From SB11 sp037968475 (GTDB lineage: Bacteria > Bacteroidota > Bacteroidia > UBA8524), in assembly GCA_037968475.1 (NCBI GenBank), contig JBBKVO010000001.1:124001-188000 (forward strand): DNA of 64,000 nt. The letters run 5' to 3'. The notes under the pieces are model-generated. The model did not search any database. It had not been told where the DNA came from and saw only the letters and a list, made by a program, of their open reading frames with translations. Shown here piece after piece: positions 34,476 to 42,817 of the stretch. Made by a program: the position numbers and the translations under genes. How positions within the stretch are numbered: position 1 is the first letter of the stretch; each line of letters begins with the position of its first letter.

Positions 34476-37379
34476 ATGTCGCTTCCCCTCCACCATTACG
34501 ATAGATTTCAAAACCGCCACAACGGTTCTGATAGCCACGAGTTAGCAAAAATGCTAGAAACCGTTGGCGTAAAAAACATAGACCAGCTGATAGATGAAAC
34601 CGTGCCAGCGGCTATCCGCTCGCCGAAGCCCTTAAACCTGCGTCCTGCAATGGGCGAATATGAGTTTTTAAATGCTTTGCGTCGCATTGGGGGGCAAAAC
34701 CAATTGTTTAAAACCTATATAGGCATGGGGTACTACAATACCCACACCCCCCATGTAATTCTGCGTAACATTACCGAAAATCCGGGATGGTATACCGCAT
34801 ACACCCCATACCAAGCTGAAATTGCACAAGGCCGTTTAGAAGCCCTTATCAATTTTCAAACAATGGTAATGGATTTAACAGGTATGGAAATTGCCAACGC
34901 ATCGCTATTGGACGAGGCTACTGCCGCTGCCGAAGCAATGCACATGTGTATTGATCTTAAACCAAAAACACAAGGCAATAAACTTTTTGTTGATGCTGAA
35001 ACTTTTCCCCAGACTATAGATTTGCTGCGCACCCGCTCTACCCCCTTGGGAGTAGAAATGGTTATTGGCGATTTTAACTCGTTTGAACCTACTGAGCAGT
35101 ATTTAGGCGTTGTACTACAATACCCCAACAACAGTGGCGAGATACAAAACTACAAAGCAATAGCCGATAAAGCCCACGCCGTAGGCGCAAGGGTTATTGC
35201 CGTTGCCGATTTGCTGGCACTTACCCTTATTACCCCTCCAAGCGAGTGGGGTGCCGATATAGTAGTAGGTACATCACAGCGTTTTGGAGTGCCTTTGGGC
35301 TACGGTGGGCCACACGCAGGCTACTTGGCTACCAAAGAAGATTTTAAACGCAGTATGCCCGGCCGTATCATCGGAGTATCGATTGATGCACAAGGACAAA
35401 CGGCTTACCGTATGGCTTTGCAAACCCGCGAGCAACATATAAAACGCGAAAAAGCAACCAGTAATATTTGCACAGCGCAAGTGCTACTATCTATTATGGC
35501 CGGTATGTATGCCGTTTATCATGGCCCTGAGGGTTTGAAAAAAATCGCCCAAAAAACACATGCACAAACACAGTTGCTAGCCAAAACCCTTGAGAAATTT
35601 GGGGTAAAAAATACTACTACCAACTATTTTGATACGCTTCGTCTTGAAGGTTTTGATGTAGCCAAATTGCGTGCAATGGCTGAGGTTGACGAGCTTAACC
35701 TTCGCTATTTTGAAGATAAAACGGTAGGTATTTCGCTTGACGAAACAACTACATTGGAAGATGTGCAAAAGCTGGCTGACCTTTTTGCAAAAGCCACCGC
35801 GCACAATCATACTATTGATATAACTACATTAACAGAAGGTATAGATATAAATTGGGATAAGGCTCATGTGCGTACTAGCGGATACCTTACTCATCCTGTA
35901 TTTAACAGTTTCCATACCGAGCATGAAATGCTGCGCTACATCAAACGTTTAGAATCGAAAGACCTATCGTTGGTGCATAGCATGATATCGCTAGGCTCGT
36001 GTACAATGAAATTAAACGCTACTACCGAGATGATACCCATCACTTGGCCTGAGTTTAACCAATTGCACCCCTTCGTTCCCGTATCGCAAGCACGCGGTTA
36101 TACCCAAGTATTTACCGAGCTTGAAAGTTACCTAGCCGAAATTACAGGCTTTGCAGCCACATCACTACAACCCAATGCAGGCGCACAAGGCGAGTATGCT
36201 GGTTTAATGGTAATACGCGAGTACTTTAAATCTCGTGATGAAAACCACCGTAATATTGCCCTTATTCCCGCATCGGCACACGGCACTAACCCTGCCAGTG
36301 CTGTTATGGCCGGCATGAAGGTGGTAGTAACCAAAACCGACGAAAACGGAAATATAAACCTTGATGATTTGAGGGAGAAAGCCGAAATGTATAAAGATAC
36401 ATTGGCTTGCCTTATGGTTACCTACCCAAGTACACATGGTGTGTTTGAAGAATCGATAAAAGACCTTACAGCACTAATACACCAATATGGTGGCCAAGTG
36501 TATATGGATGGTGCAAACATGAATGCTCAAGTAGGGCTAACCAGCCCTGGTATGATTGGTGCTGATGTGTGCCATTTAAATCTACACAAAACCTTCTGTA
36601 TACCTCACGGTGGAGGTGGCCCCGGTATGGGTCCTATTTGCGTAGCCGAGCACTTAAAACCATTTTTACCCGGCCATAGCGTGATAAAAACAGGTGGCGA
36701 AAACGCTATTACAGCAATATCGGCAGCACCTTGGGGTAGCGCAAGCATACTGCTTATCTCATACGCATATATACGCCTTATGGGTGGCGACGGTCTAACC
36801 AACGCTACCAAATGGGCTATACTAAATGCTAACTACATAGCCAAACGCCTTGAAGGACACTACGATGTGCTATACAAAGGCAAAAACGGACGTTGTGCGC
36901 ATGAAATGATTTTGGATACTCGCCATTTTAAACAAACATCGGGTGTTGAGGCTACTGATATAGCCAAACGATTGATGGATTACGGCTACCATGCCCCAAC
37001 AATGTCATTTCCTGTGGCAAACACTATAATGGTAGAACCTACTGAAAGCGAAACCAAAGCCGAGTTGGATAGGTTTATTGATGTAATGATACACATACGC
37101 CGCGAGATTGTTGAGATTGAAGAAGGCAATGCCGAGAAAGGAAACAATGTACTAAGCCATGCACCACACACTGCCGATTTGGTAATGAGTGATACATGGG
37201 ACAGACCTTATACCCGCGAACGTGCTGTATACCCTACCGAATGGGTACGCCACAACAAGTTTTGGCCTGCGGTGAGCCGTGTGGACAATACCTATGGCGA
37301 CCGTAACCTTATGTGTGCTTGCCCTCCTATGGAAAACTATATGGAAGAGAACGAGCCCGAAGCAGTAAGCATGAATTAA
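34476..37379 (+). CDS. gcvP: Glycine dehydrogenase (P-protein of the glycine cleavage system)
   Basis: 967 residues, a full-length single-chain P-protein (the E. coli one is 957). It has both halves of the fold. The pyridoxal phosphate lysine is Lys705 in HLNLHKTFCIPHGGGGPG, and the Gly-rich loop follows. Other family stretches are DEATAAAEAM and SLGSCTMKLN. The enzyme decarboxylates glycine and transfers aminomethyl to lipoylated H-protein; T- and H-protein genes are not in this window. It is followed by a terminator, so it is monocistronic. Feeds one-carbon units to tetrahydrofolate. Confidence 0.97.
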   Translation: MSLPLHHYDRFQNRHNGSDSHELAKMLETVGVKNIDQLIDETVPAAIRSPKPLNLRPAMGEYEFLNALRRIGGQNQLFKTYIGMGYYNTHTPHVILRNITENPGWYTAYTPYQAEIAQGRLEALINFQTMVMDLTGMEIANASLLDEATAAAEAMHMCIDLKPKTQGNKLFVDAETFPQTIDLLRTRSTPLGVEMVIGDFNSFEPTEQYLGVVLQYPNNSGEIQNYKAIADKAHAVGARVIAVADLLALTLITPPSEWGADIVVGTSQRFGVPLGYGGPHAGYLATKEDFKRSMPGRIIGVSIDAQGQTAYRMALQTREQHIKREKATSNICTAQVLLSIMAGMYAVYHGPEGLKKIAQKTHAQTQLLAKTLEKFGVKNTTTNYFDTLRLEGFDVAKLRAMAEVDELNLRYFEDKTVGISLDETTTLEDVQKLADLFAKATAHNHTIDITTLTEGIDINWDKAHVRTSGYLTHPVFNSFHTEHEMLRYIKRLESKDLSLVHSMISLGSCTMKLNATTEMIPITWPEFNQLHPFVPVSQARGYTQVFTELESYLAEITGFAATSLQPNAGAQGEYAGLMVIREYFKSRDENHRNIALIPASAHGTNPASAVMAGMKVVVTKTDENGNINLDDLREKAEMYKDTLACLMVTYPSTHGVFEESIKDLTALIHQYGGQVYMDGANMNAQVGLTSPGMIGADVCHLNLHKTFCIPHGGGGPGMGPICVAEHLKPFLPGHSVIKTGGENAITAISAAPWGSASILLISYAYIRLMGGDGLTNATKWAILNANYIAKRLEGHYDVLYKGKNGRCAHEMILDTRHFKQTSGVEATDIAKRLMDYGYHAPTMSFPVANTIMVEPTESETKAELDRFIDVMIHIRREIVEIEEGNAEKGNNVLSHAPHTADLVMSDTWDRPYTRERAVYPTEWVRHNKFWPAVSRVDNTYGDRNLMCACPPMENYMEENEPEAVSMN

Positions 37380-37403
37380 TTTTTCAAAAAACACCACATA
37401 TAA

Positions 37404-37440
37404 CAAGCCCCTTAACCTACGGTTAAGGGGCTTGTTTGTT
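37404..37440 (+). terminator. Rho-independent terminator of gcvP
   Basis: A perfect 14-bp stem (CAAGCCCCTTAACC) with a TAC loop (37404-37434), followed by TTTGTTTTTT. Confidence 0.93.
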
Positions 37441-37451
37441 TTTTGCACTCC

Positions 37452-37533
37452 GTCATCCTGAACTTGTTTCAGGATCTCATTAGCATATACTGTGATTATT
37501 TGCAGTGAGATGCCGAACTAAATTCGACATGAC
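37452..37533 (+). repeat. GTCAT...ATGAC composite element, copy 2
   Basis: An 82-base shorter version of the element at 29610-29703; the first hairpin is reduced to ATCCTGAACTTGTTTCAGGAT and the second is ATGCCGAA-CTAAA-TTCGACAT. The whole spacer 37441-38018 is gene-free and made of such modules, plus CCCCTCCTTGC and ATCCCGAAAGCATTCGGGA palindromes. Confidence 0.75.
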
Positions 37534-37698
37534 TACCCCAACTTCGTTATCGCAATACCGAACGGCGTGCATATTCCCCTCCTTGCAAGGGCTTGTAGCG
37601 TGGGTAAAGGAGGGGCTAGGGGTGGTTTAAGCTATAAGGCTTTTCCTTTGCTTGCCAGCCGCACTGGTTCGAGTAACCTCACCATGACAGTGCGCTCA

Positions 37699-37791
37699 GT
37701 CATCCTGTCCCGATAGCTATCGGGATTCAGGATCTCGCTCCGCATTACACATGAATTGGAGAATGGGATGCCGAACTAAATTCGGCATGAC
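37699..37791 (+). repeat. GTCAT...ATGAC composite element, copy 3
   Basis: 93 bases. The first hairpin is CCCGATAGCTATCGGG (37709-37724) within ATCCTG/CAGGAT; the second is ATGCCGAA-CTAAA-TTCGGCAT, then GAC. Layout matches copies 1 and 2. Confidence 0.8.
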
Positions 37792-37876
37792 TGCCCCAAT
37801 TCCGTCATTGCGATCCCGAAAGCATTCGGGACGAAGCAATCTTTCTGAAACTATGCAAAAATTGCCTTTCGCACAG

Positions 37877-37897
37877 ATTCCAAACTTGATTTGGAAT
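37877..37897. repeat. ATTCCAAA hairpin with CTTGA loop
   Basis: ATTCCAAA-CTTGA-TTTGGAAT, preceded by ACAG and followed by GAC. Same stems and flanks as 29718-29738 with the loop inverted. Confidence 0.8.
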
Positions 37898-38018
37898 GAC
37901 GGCCTGCCGCACAAGTAGGAGAGGCCACACGATTATTCGGCACGACTGCGAATCCTATCATTGTGATGTATTCCGAGGCAATCAATCCTCTTAAATGATA
38001 ACTGCTTAATGATAAATG

Positions 38019-38663
38019 TTAGTGCAAAACAAATTGCACATACTTTATCTTCTCACCCTTTTCAGTAAAAATTTTCTCATAAGTAGTTTTTATAGATAAA
38101 TGTTCATCTAAAAACGAAGCCTGATATAAATCGGCAGTTTGACGTATCACAGGCAAGCAGGCTTCAACAATCATTTCCATAGTAAACTCATACATCAAAG
38201 TACTATCCGTTTTCAGGTGAATACAGCCGCCTTTTTGCAAAATATTTTTATACAAGTTTAAAAAGCGAGGAGAGGTAAGCCTTTTTTTAGCACGGCTTTC
38301 TTGCGGTTGAGGATCGGGGAAAGTAATCCATATCTCCGCCACCTCTTCGGGAGCAAAATAGTAGTCTATTTTTTCAATCTCCGTTCTCAAAAAAGCAGCA
38401 TTAGGCAATTGTTCATCCAATGCCTGCTTTGCACCAACATACATACGGTGGCCTTTAATATCTACCCCTATAAAATTTTTATCAGGAAAAGCCTGCGCCA
38501 AATTCACCGTATACTCACCCTTGCCACAAGCCAGCTCAAGTACTATGGGATTATCATTTTTAAATACATTTTGCCCCCACGTACCCTTCATACTGTCTTC
38601 AAATTGGAATACGTGCGGAAAAGTGAGCAACTCAGCCCAGCGTTTTAATTTCTTTTTGGCCAT
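38019..38663 (-). CDS. trmB: tRNA (guanosine(46)-N7)-methyltransferase
   Basis: 214 residues. The SAM-binding motif is LELACGKGEYTVNLA, followed by the acidic stretch NFIGVDIKGHRMYVGAK. The TrmB signature ITFPDPQPQESRAKKRLTSPRFL carries the conserved Asp and Arg residues. The C-terminus is family-like and length is normal. It methylates N7 of G46 in the tRNA variable loop. A -7 box TAAATTTG followed by CGCC lies eight bases upstream, so the message is nearly leaderless. Confidence 0.95.
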   Translation of the reverse strand: MAKKKLKRWAELLTFPHVFQFEDSMKGTWGQNVFKNDNPIVLELACGKGEYTVNLAQAFPDKNFIGVDIKGHRMYVGAKQALDEQLPNAAFLRTEIEKIDYYFAPEEVAEIWITFPDPQPQESRAKKRLTSPRFLNLYKNILQKGGCIHLKTDSTLMYEFTMEMIVEACLPVIRQTADLYQASFLDEHLSIKTTYEKIFTEKGEKIKYVQFVLH

Positions 38664-38670
38664 TGAGGCG

Positions 38671-38678
38671 CAAATTTA
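38671..38678 (-). promoter_or_regulatory. -7 box for trmB, near-leaderless
   Basis: On the minus strand TAAATTTG then CGCC, with the start codon eight bases further on. Confidence 0.5.
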
Positions 38679-38743
38679 AGGTTTTGTGTTGGCAAGTGCA
38701 GCAATGGAGCGCACAGTTGCCCTTTTTTTAGTATTTTAGCCCT

Positions 38744-39364
38744 GTGGCACTAAAAGAAAAAATAAAAAGCAATGCACAACTTAAAAAATTGGTGCATTGG
38801 ATGTTGATACCAACCAACCAAGCTCGTCCGCGTTTGTGGGTGCAATGGTTTGTAAACCCGTTTTATCATAAAAAGGGGAAAGGTGCACGAGTGTGCCGCC
38901 GTGTACGTATGGATGTTTTGCCCTTTAATCATTTTGAAATAGGAGCTAATAGCACCATTGAAGATTTTAGTGTGGTAAATAATGGAGTAGGCCCTGTAAG
39001 TATAGGCAGCAATAGCCGTATAGGTTTGGGCAATGTGCTTATAGGTCCTGTAAAAGTAGGTAGTCAGGTAATTTTAGCTCAAAACGTTGTGCTGTCAGGG
39101 CTTAATCATGGCTACGAGGATATTGATACGCCCATACGCTTGCAAAAAGTAACTACCAACCAAATAACTGTTGAGGATGAGGTGTGGATTGGTGCTAATG
39201 CAGTAGTAACAGCAGGTATAACCATAGGAAAGCATAGTGTAGTTGCAGGCGGAAGTGTGGTAACTAAAGACGTGCCTCCGTATAGTGTAGTGGGCGGCAA
39301 TCCTGCTAGAATATTAAAGCAATATAATTTTGAAACAAAACAGTGGGAAAGACCTGCTAAATAA
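38744..39364 (+). CDS. Hexapeptide-repeat acyltransferase
   Basis: 206 residues from a GTG start (MALKEK); no earlier start fits. Left-handed beta-helix repeats fill residues 60-180, for example VSIGSNSRIGLGNVLIGPVKVG and VWIGANAVVTAGITIGKHSV, with an external loop carrying the likely catalytic His (SGLNHGYED). The C-terminus has the usual VVGGNPARIL. Relatives transfer acetyl groups to sugars of glycans or small molecules (maltose, xenobiotic or colanic-acid acetyltransferases). Acceptor unknown. It is divergent from trmB and alone on its strand. Confidence 0.88.
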   Translation: MALKEKIKSNAQLKKLVHWMLIPTNQARPRLWVQWFVNPFYHKKGKGARVCRRVRMDVLPFNHFEIGANSTIEDFSVVNNGVGPVSIGSNSRIGLGNVLIGPVKVGSQVILAQNVVLSGLNHGYEDIDTPIRLQKVTTNQITVEDEVWIGANAVVTAGITIGKHSVVAGGSVVTKDVPPYSVVGGNPARILKQYNFETKQWERPAK

Positions 39365-39432
39365 TTTTAGTTATTTGTAGATATAGGTTTACTTGCTTTT
39401 AATAGTTTTTATGAAAAACTGATAATTAATAG

Positions 39433-39463
39433 TTGTTTAGTTAAGCTATCGCTCCTAAATTTG
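39433..39463 (+). promoter_or_regulatory. Consensus promoter upstream of the LruC lipoprotein gene
   Basis: TTG at 39433-39435, 20 bases, TAAATTTG at 39456-39463: a full Bacteroidota-type promoter. The 12-mer TTGTTTAGTTAA overlaps its -33 box and recurs at 39509-39520, just before a second weaker -7-like box, so two start sites or a regulator site are possible. Confidence 0.6.
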
Positions 39464-39541
39464 TAACACTATGTATGTGTTGTAGTAGGCAATTTGATAA
39501 ATTGAGAATTGTTTAGTTAAATTAACTTTACGGTAAAAAAT

Positions 39542-41743
39542 ATGAAAAAATTAGTCCTTTTATCACTGTCGGCACTATTCCTTTTAACGGTGTATTCATG
39601 CAAGCGTCGTTTTGATTCGGATCAAACTGATGCGCCTACCGATGTGCTTGCTATTCCTATTGCAGAACTTAATCCTCCAAAAGATTTTAATTACGAAACA
39701 CATAAAGATTTATATGTGCGTGTTGGGGTAAAAAATCCTTTATCACCAAGCACACGTTATCTTATAAAAATATATACCAATGTGCCCACCACAGGCGAGT
39801 TAGTTAAAGAAGGTCAAACATCTGTATCAACGTATGAGTATGCTACTTATGTGCGTGTACCTGCTTCACAAGAATTTTTGTGGATTGAGAAAATGAACCC
39901 CGATGGTACCAGTCAGTTTAATAAAGTACAAGCCAGTACATTTGCCAGTACTTTGTTTGATAGTGGCCCTAACAATGTATACACTTTTTACAAATCAGGG
40001 TCCGGTATGGATTGCAGTTCATCTTGCGATAAATCGTACAACAACCATACTGGTGATATTACTGTAAATGGTAAAGGCGATGTTTACTGCATAACTGGTA
40101 AGTATAATGGCAATATTACCATTAGTGGCAGAAACAGTGTGAAAATTTGTGGCAATGCCAATATTAGCACTCTTACCTTAAACGATGATTGCCATGCCTA
40201 TATATTAGAGGGTGCACAAGTAACCATAACAAACCTTGTAATAAACAATAGCAAAGCCGAGGTAGAAAACTGGAGCGATAGTTTAGTAGTAGTAGGTTCT
40301 ATGAAAGTGGGCGGAAAAATAACCAACAACGGCAGAATGTATGCTAGTGGAGATGTTACTGTGAACACTGACGATGAGATAAATAATTACGATAAATTTG
40401 ATATTAGCAGCAGCCTTACTGTAAACGGTAAGTTTAAAAATTATCATTTATTGACGGTTGGGGGCAGCACTACAGTAAACTCTGACGGAGATTTAAACAA
40501 CTATTGCTACCTAAGTGTTGGTGGCGCATTTACCCATAATGGAGATTTGTATACAAGCGGTTTGATAGCTGTTAAGGGCGCATTTACACAAAATGGAAGT
40601 GGAGATTTTGAGCTAAACGATGGTGCTATGCTTACCTGTGATGACATAACGATAAATGCTAAGGTTGAAGGAAAAGGTAAAAGTACCAGTATAATAAAAG
40701 TAGCTAATAAAACAGTTATCAATTCTAACGGAGAAATAAAAGGTAAACTAGACTTGTGTGATGATAATGGTGTTGAAACCAATAATGGTAGCCTATCATC
40801 GGGTGGGCAAATAGCTTGTACAGGTAGTTTACCTACCTCTACTTGTAATCCTGTTGGCTTTAATGTGGTTGTAGTGAAGGATAACGATGGTGATGGTGTG
40901 CCTAATAGCAAAGATGCCTATCCTAATGATGCCGACCGAGCTTTTAATAGTTACTATCCATCGGGAAGTACTTTTGCTAATATAGCTTTTGAAGATTTGT
41001 GGCCTAATACTGCCGACTACGATTTTAACGATATGGTGATAGCTTTTAACATACAAAAAGTGCTAAATGCCGAAGAGAAAGTAGTAGATATGAAAATTAA
41101 GGTAAACGTACGCTGTGTAGGCGGTTCATTTGATAATGGTTTTGGTTTTAGATTAGATGATTTAGACCCAAAGACAGTATCCACCGTTACAGGGCAAATG
41201 CTTACAAAAAATCTGGTAACTCTTAGTGCTAATAATACCGAGTCAGGTCAGGACAAAGCCGTGATAATTTGCTTTGATTCACCCGAGCCTACTTTGCACC
41301 GTGCTCAGGGTTCGTTTTTCAATACTATTAAAGCAAATGCTCACGGCACGTCAGACACAATATTAGTTACCGTTAATTTTGGAACACCTCAAAACCAAAG
41401 CTCGGTTGAGATAGCCAAAATGAACCCGTTTATATTTACCAACGGTCGTCGCGGTTACGAAATACATTTGGGTAATTTTGCCCCAACTAGCTTAGCTGAT
41501 AAGGCATTGTTTGGCACAGGGCAGGATGCTTCAAACTCTTTAGCAGGAAGGTATTACAAAACAGCAAGCAACCTTCCTTGGGCTATTTTGATTGATGGAA
41601 CTTTTGATTACCCGAAAGAGAAATCGCCTATTAATGTTGCACACCGCTATTTTAACCAATGGGCATTAAGTGGAGGGAAAGAAAGAACAAATTGGTATCA
41701 AAATTTAGCACAATACAGGGTTGAAGATGATATTTTTGAATAA
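39542..41743 (+). CDS. LruC-domain surface lipoprotein with beta-helix-like repeats
   Basis: 733 residues. The signal peptide ends at a lipobox Cys (VYSC-KRRFD). Residues about 150-430 hold repeated short strands (ISGRNSVKIC, VGGSTTVNSDGDLNN, VGGAFTHNGDLYT), consistent with a right-handed beta-helix. A calcium-binding type-3 thrombospondin-like motif follows (DNDGDGVPNSKDAYPND). The last 260 residues are an LruC/DUF4842 domain (FEDLWPNTADYDFNDMVIAF). Such proteins are Bacteroidota surface or outer-membrane lipoproteins of unknown function. It is monocistronic with its own promoter and terminator. Confidence 0.85.
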   Translation: MKKLVLLSLSALFLLTVYSCKRRFDSDQTDAPTDVLAIPIAELNPPKDFNYETHKDLYVRVGVKNPLSPSTRYLIKIYTNVPTTGELVKEGQTSVSTYEYATYVRVPASQEFLWIEKMNPDGTSQFNKVQASTFASTLFDSGPNNVYTFYKSGSGMDCSSSCDKSYNNHTGDITVNGKGDVYCITGKYNGNITISGRNSVKICGNANISTLTLNDDCHAYILEGAQVTITNLVINNSKAEVENWSDSLVVVGSMKVGGKITNNGRMYASGDVTVNTDDEINNYDKFDISSSLTVNGKFKNYHLLTVGGSTTVNSDGDLNNYCYLSVGGAFTHNGDLYTSGLIAVKGAFTQNGSGDFELNDGAMLTCDDITINAKVEGKGKSTSIIKVANKTVINSNGEIKGKLDLCDDNGVETNNGSLSSGGQIACTGSLPTSTCNPVGFNVVVVKDNDGDGVPNSKDAYPNDADRAFNSYYPSGSTFANIAFEDLWPNTADYDFNDMVIAFNIQKVLNAEEKVVDMKIKVNVRCVGGSFDNGFGFRLDDLDPKTVSTVTGQMLTKNLVTLSANNTESGQDKAVIICFDSPEPTLHRAQGSFFNTIKANAHGTSDTILVTVNFGTPQNQSSVEIAKMNPFIFTNGRRGYEIHLGNFAPTSLADKALFGTGQDASNSLAGRYYKTASNLPWAILIDGTFDYPKEKSPINVAHRYFNQWALSGGKERTNWYQNLAQYRVEDDIFE

Positions 41744-41815
41744 ATTTGTATGAAGGGAGGAAAGAAATTAGGTAAAAAGTTTGTAATTTTTTAAACTTGC
41801 AGACTTTATCAAAGC

Positions 41816-41848
41816 AAAGGCTGCTTAATAAAATTAAACAGCCTTTTG
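41816..41848 (+). terminator. Terminator after the LruC gene
   Basis: AAAGGCTGCTTAA (41816-41828) pairs with TTAAACAGCCTTT (41834-41846) with one mismatch, then TTG. Nothing else notable in the 41744-42028 spacer apart from the promoter box at 41995. Confidence 0.7.
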
Positions 41849-41994
41849 TCGGTAGTTTTTAGCCTAAGCTATTGCAATTGTAGGGCGCACATGTTTTAAC
41901 CATTAAAGCTTCTCTCAAGCCATTGCAAATGGTTTTGATAGTACTTATGTTTCATGTGCAAGTTAATACCTATCGTTTTTTAATTACCACAACT

Positions 41995-42002
41995 TATATT
42001 TG
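41995..42002 (+). promoter_or_regulatory. -7 box for the small XRE regulator
   Basis: TATATTTG matches TAnnTTTG exactly, 26 bases before the start codon. The -33 region is only T-rich. Confidence 0.45.
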
Positions 42003-42028
42003 TAAGCAACTATTTAGGGTTGTAATCT

Positions 42029-42400
42029 ATGGTGATGCTCATTGCTGAAGAAATAAGGCGCCTACGAATGGCTAAATCGTTTAGTCAGGACTACATGGCA
42101 GAGAAGCTGGGAATAACGCAACAAGCGTATTCCAAGATAGAAAATCAGATATCGGAGGCTTCTATCAGCCGCCTCCAACAGATTTCTGAGATTTTAGATG
42201 TCCCCTTGCCCCAACTTTTGGGCTTGACGGATGACCCCGACGACGATGGGGATGGTATGACTTTGTCAGAAAGAAAGTTGTATCATGAGATTATTGTAAA
42301 CCAGCAACGCATTATAGAGAAGCAGGAGGATACCATACGGTCTATCTCCGCATCGCTGGTAATGCTACAAACTGGTGGAAATTATCGCCCCGATAACTAA
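42029..42400 (+). CDS. Small XRE-family transcriptional regulator
   Basis: 123 residues. Residues 5-62 are an HTH_3 fold (IRRLRMAKSFSQDYMAEKLG, then ITQQAYSKIENQ). An acidic patch DDPDDDGD sits at about 70-78, and a helical tail (LYHEIIVNQQRIIEKQEDTI) probably dimerises as a coiled coil. Bacteroidota encode many such stand-alone regulators. It is not paired with a toxin gene. Target genes unknown. Confidence 0.88.
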   Translation: MVMLIAEEIRRLRMAKSFSQDYMAEKLGITQQAYSKIENQISEASISRLQQISEILDVPLPQLLGLTDDPDDDGDGMTLSERKLYHEIIVNQQRIIEKQEDTIRSISASLVMLQTGGNYRPDN

Positions 42401-42520
42401 CAGTAGTTAGGAAGTTAATTTTCTGTTATTTTTCTGTCTTTCCAATAGCATTATAAGTCAATTATTTTTCACTTTTAATCATTTGGCAGGGCACTTTATG
42501 CCTAAAAATTCTTCACCTAT

Positions 42521-42722
42521 TTAACGTGAGTTCAGGATAAGAGAAAGTTCAGACCCCCTATGGATAGGGGTGCGTGGACTGTCATCCTGATCCCGAAGGC
42601 TTTCGGGACGAAGGGTGAATGCGCGTTTGGCCTACCACGCTATGCTTTGAGAGCCTCAATATAACAACAGCCGCGCTCCAACACCATCATTTTGAGTTAG
42701 TTTTATTCCGAATTCACGTTAA
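42521..42722. mobile_element. MITE-like element with 20-bp terminal inverted repeats
   Basis: Left end TTAACGTGAGTTCAGGATAA (42521-42540) and right end (42703-42722), whose reverse complement is TTAACGTGAATTCGGAATAA: 17 of 20 positions agree. The 202-base unit has no gene. It contains ATCCCGAAGGCTTTCGGGA and CCCCCTATGGATAGGGG palindromes. A decayed inverted copy sits at 47505-47644. The TTAA at both tips may be the target duplication or part of the repeat. The remaining part of the 42401-42817 spacer holds only the fumC terminator. Confidence 0.65.
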
Positions 42723-42765
42723 TTAGTTAGCACACAGCTTTCAATCAACAAAAAAGATAAAAAGT

Positions 42766-42795
42766 AAGCCGTTTACTGCAAGCAGTAAACGGCTT
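42766..42795 (-). terminator. Terminator of fumC
   Basis: A perfect 14-bp stem (AAGCCGTTTACTGC against GCAGTAAACGGCTT); on the minus strand it is followed by a T-rich tail. Confidence 0.9.
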
Positions 42796-42817
42796 TTATA
42801 TACAGTATATGGCAGTG

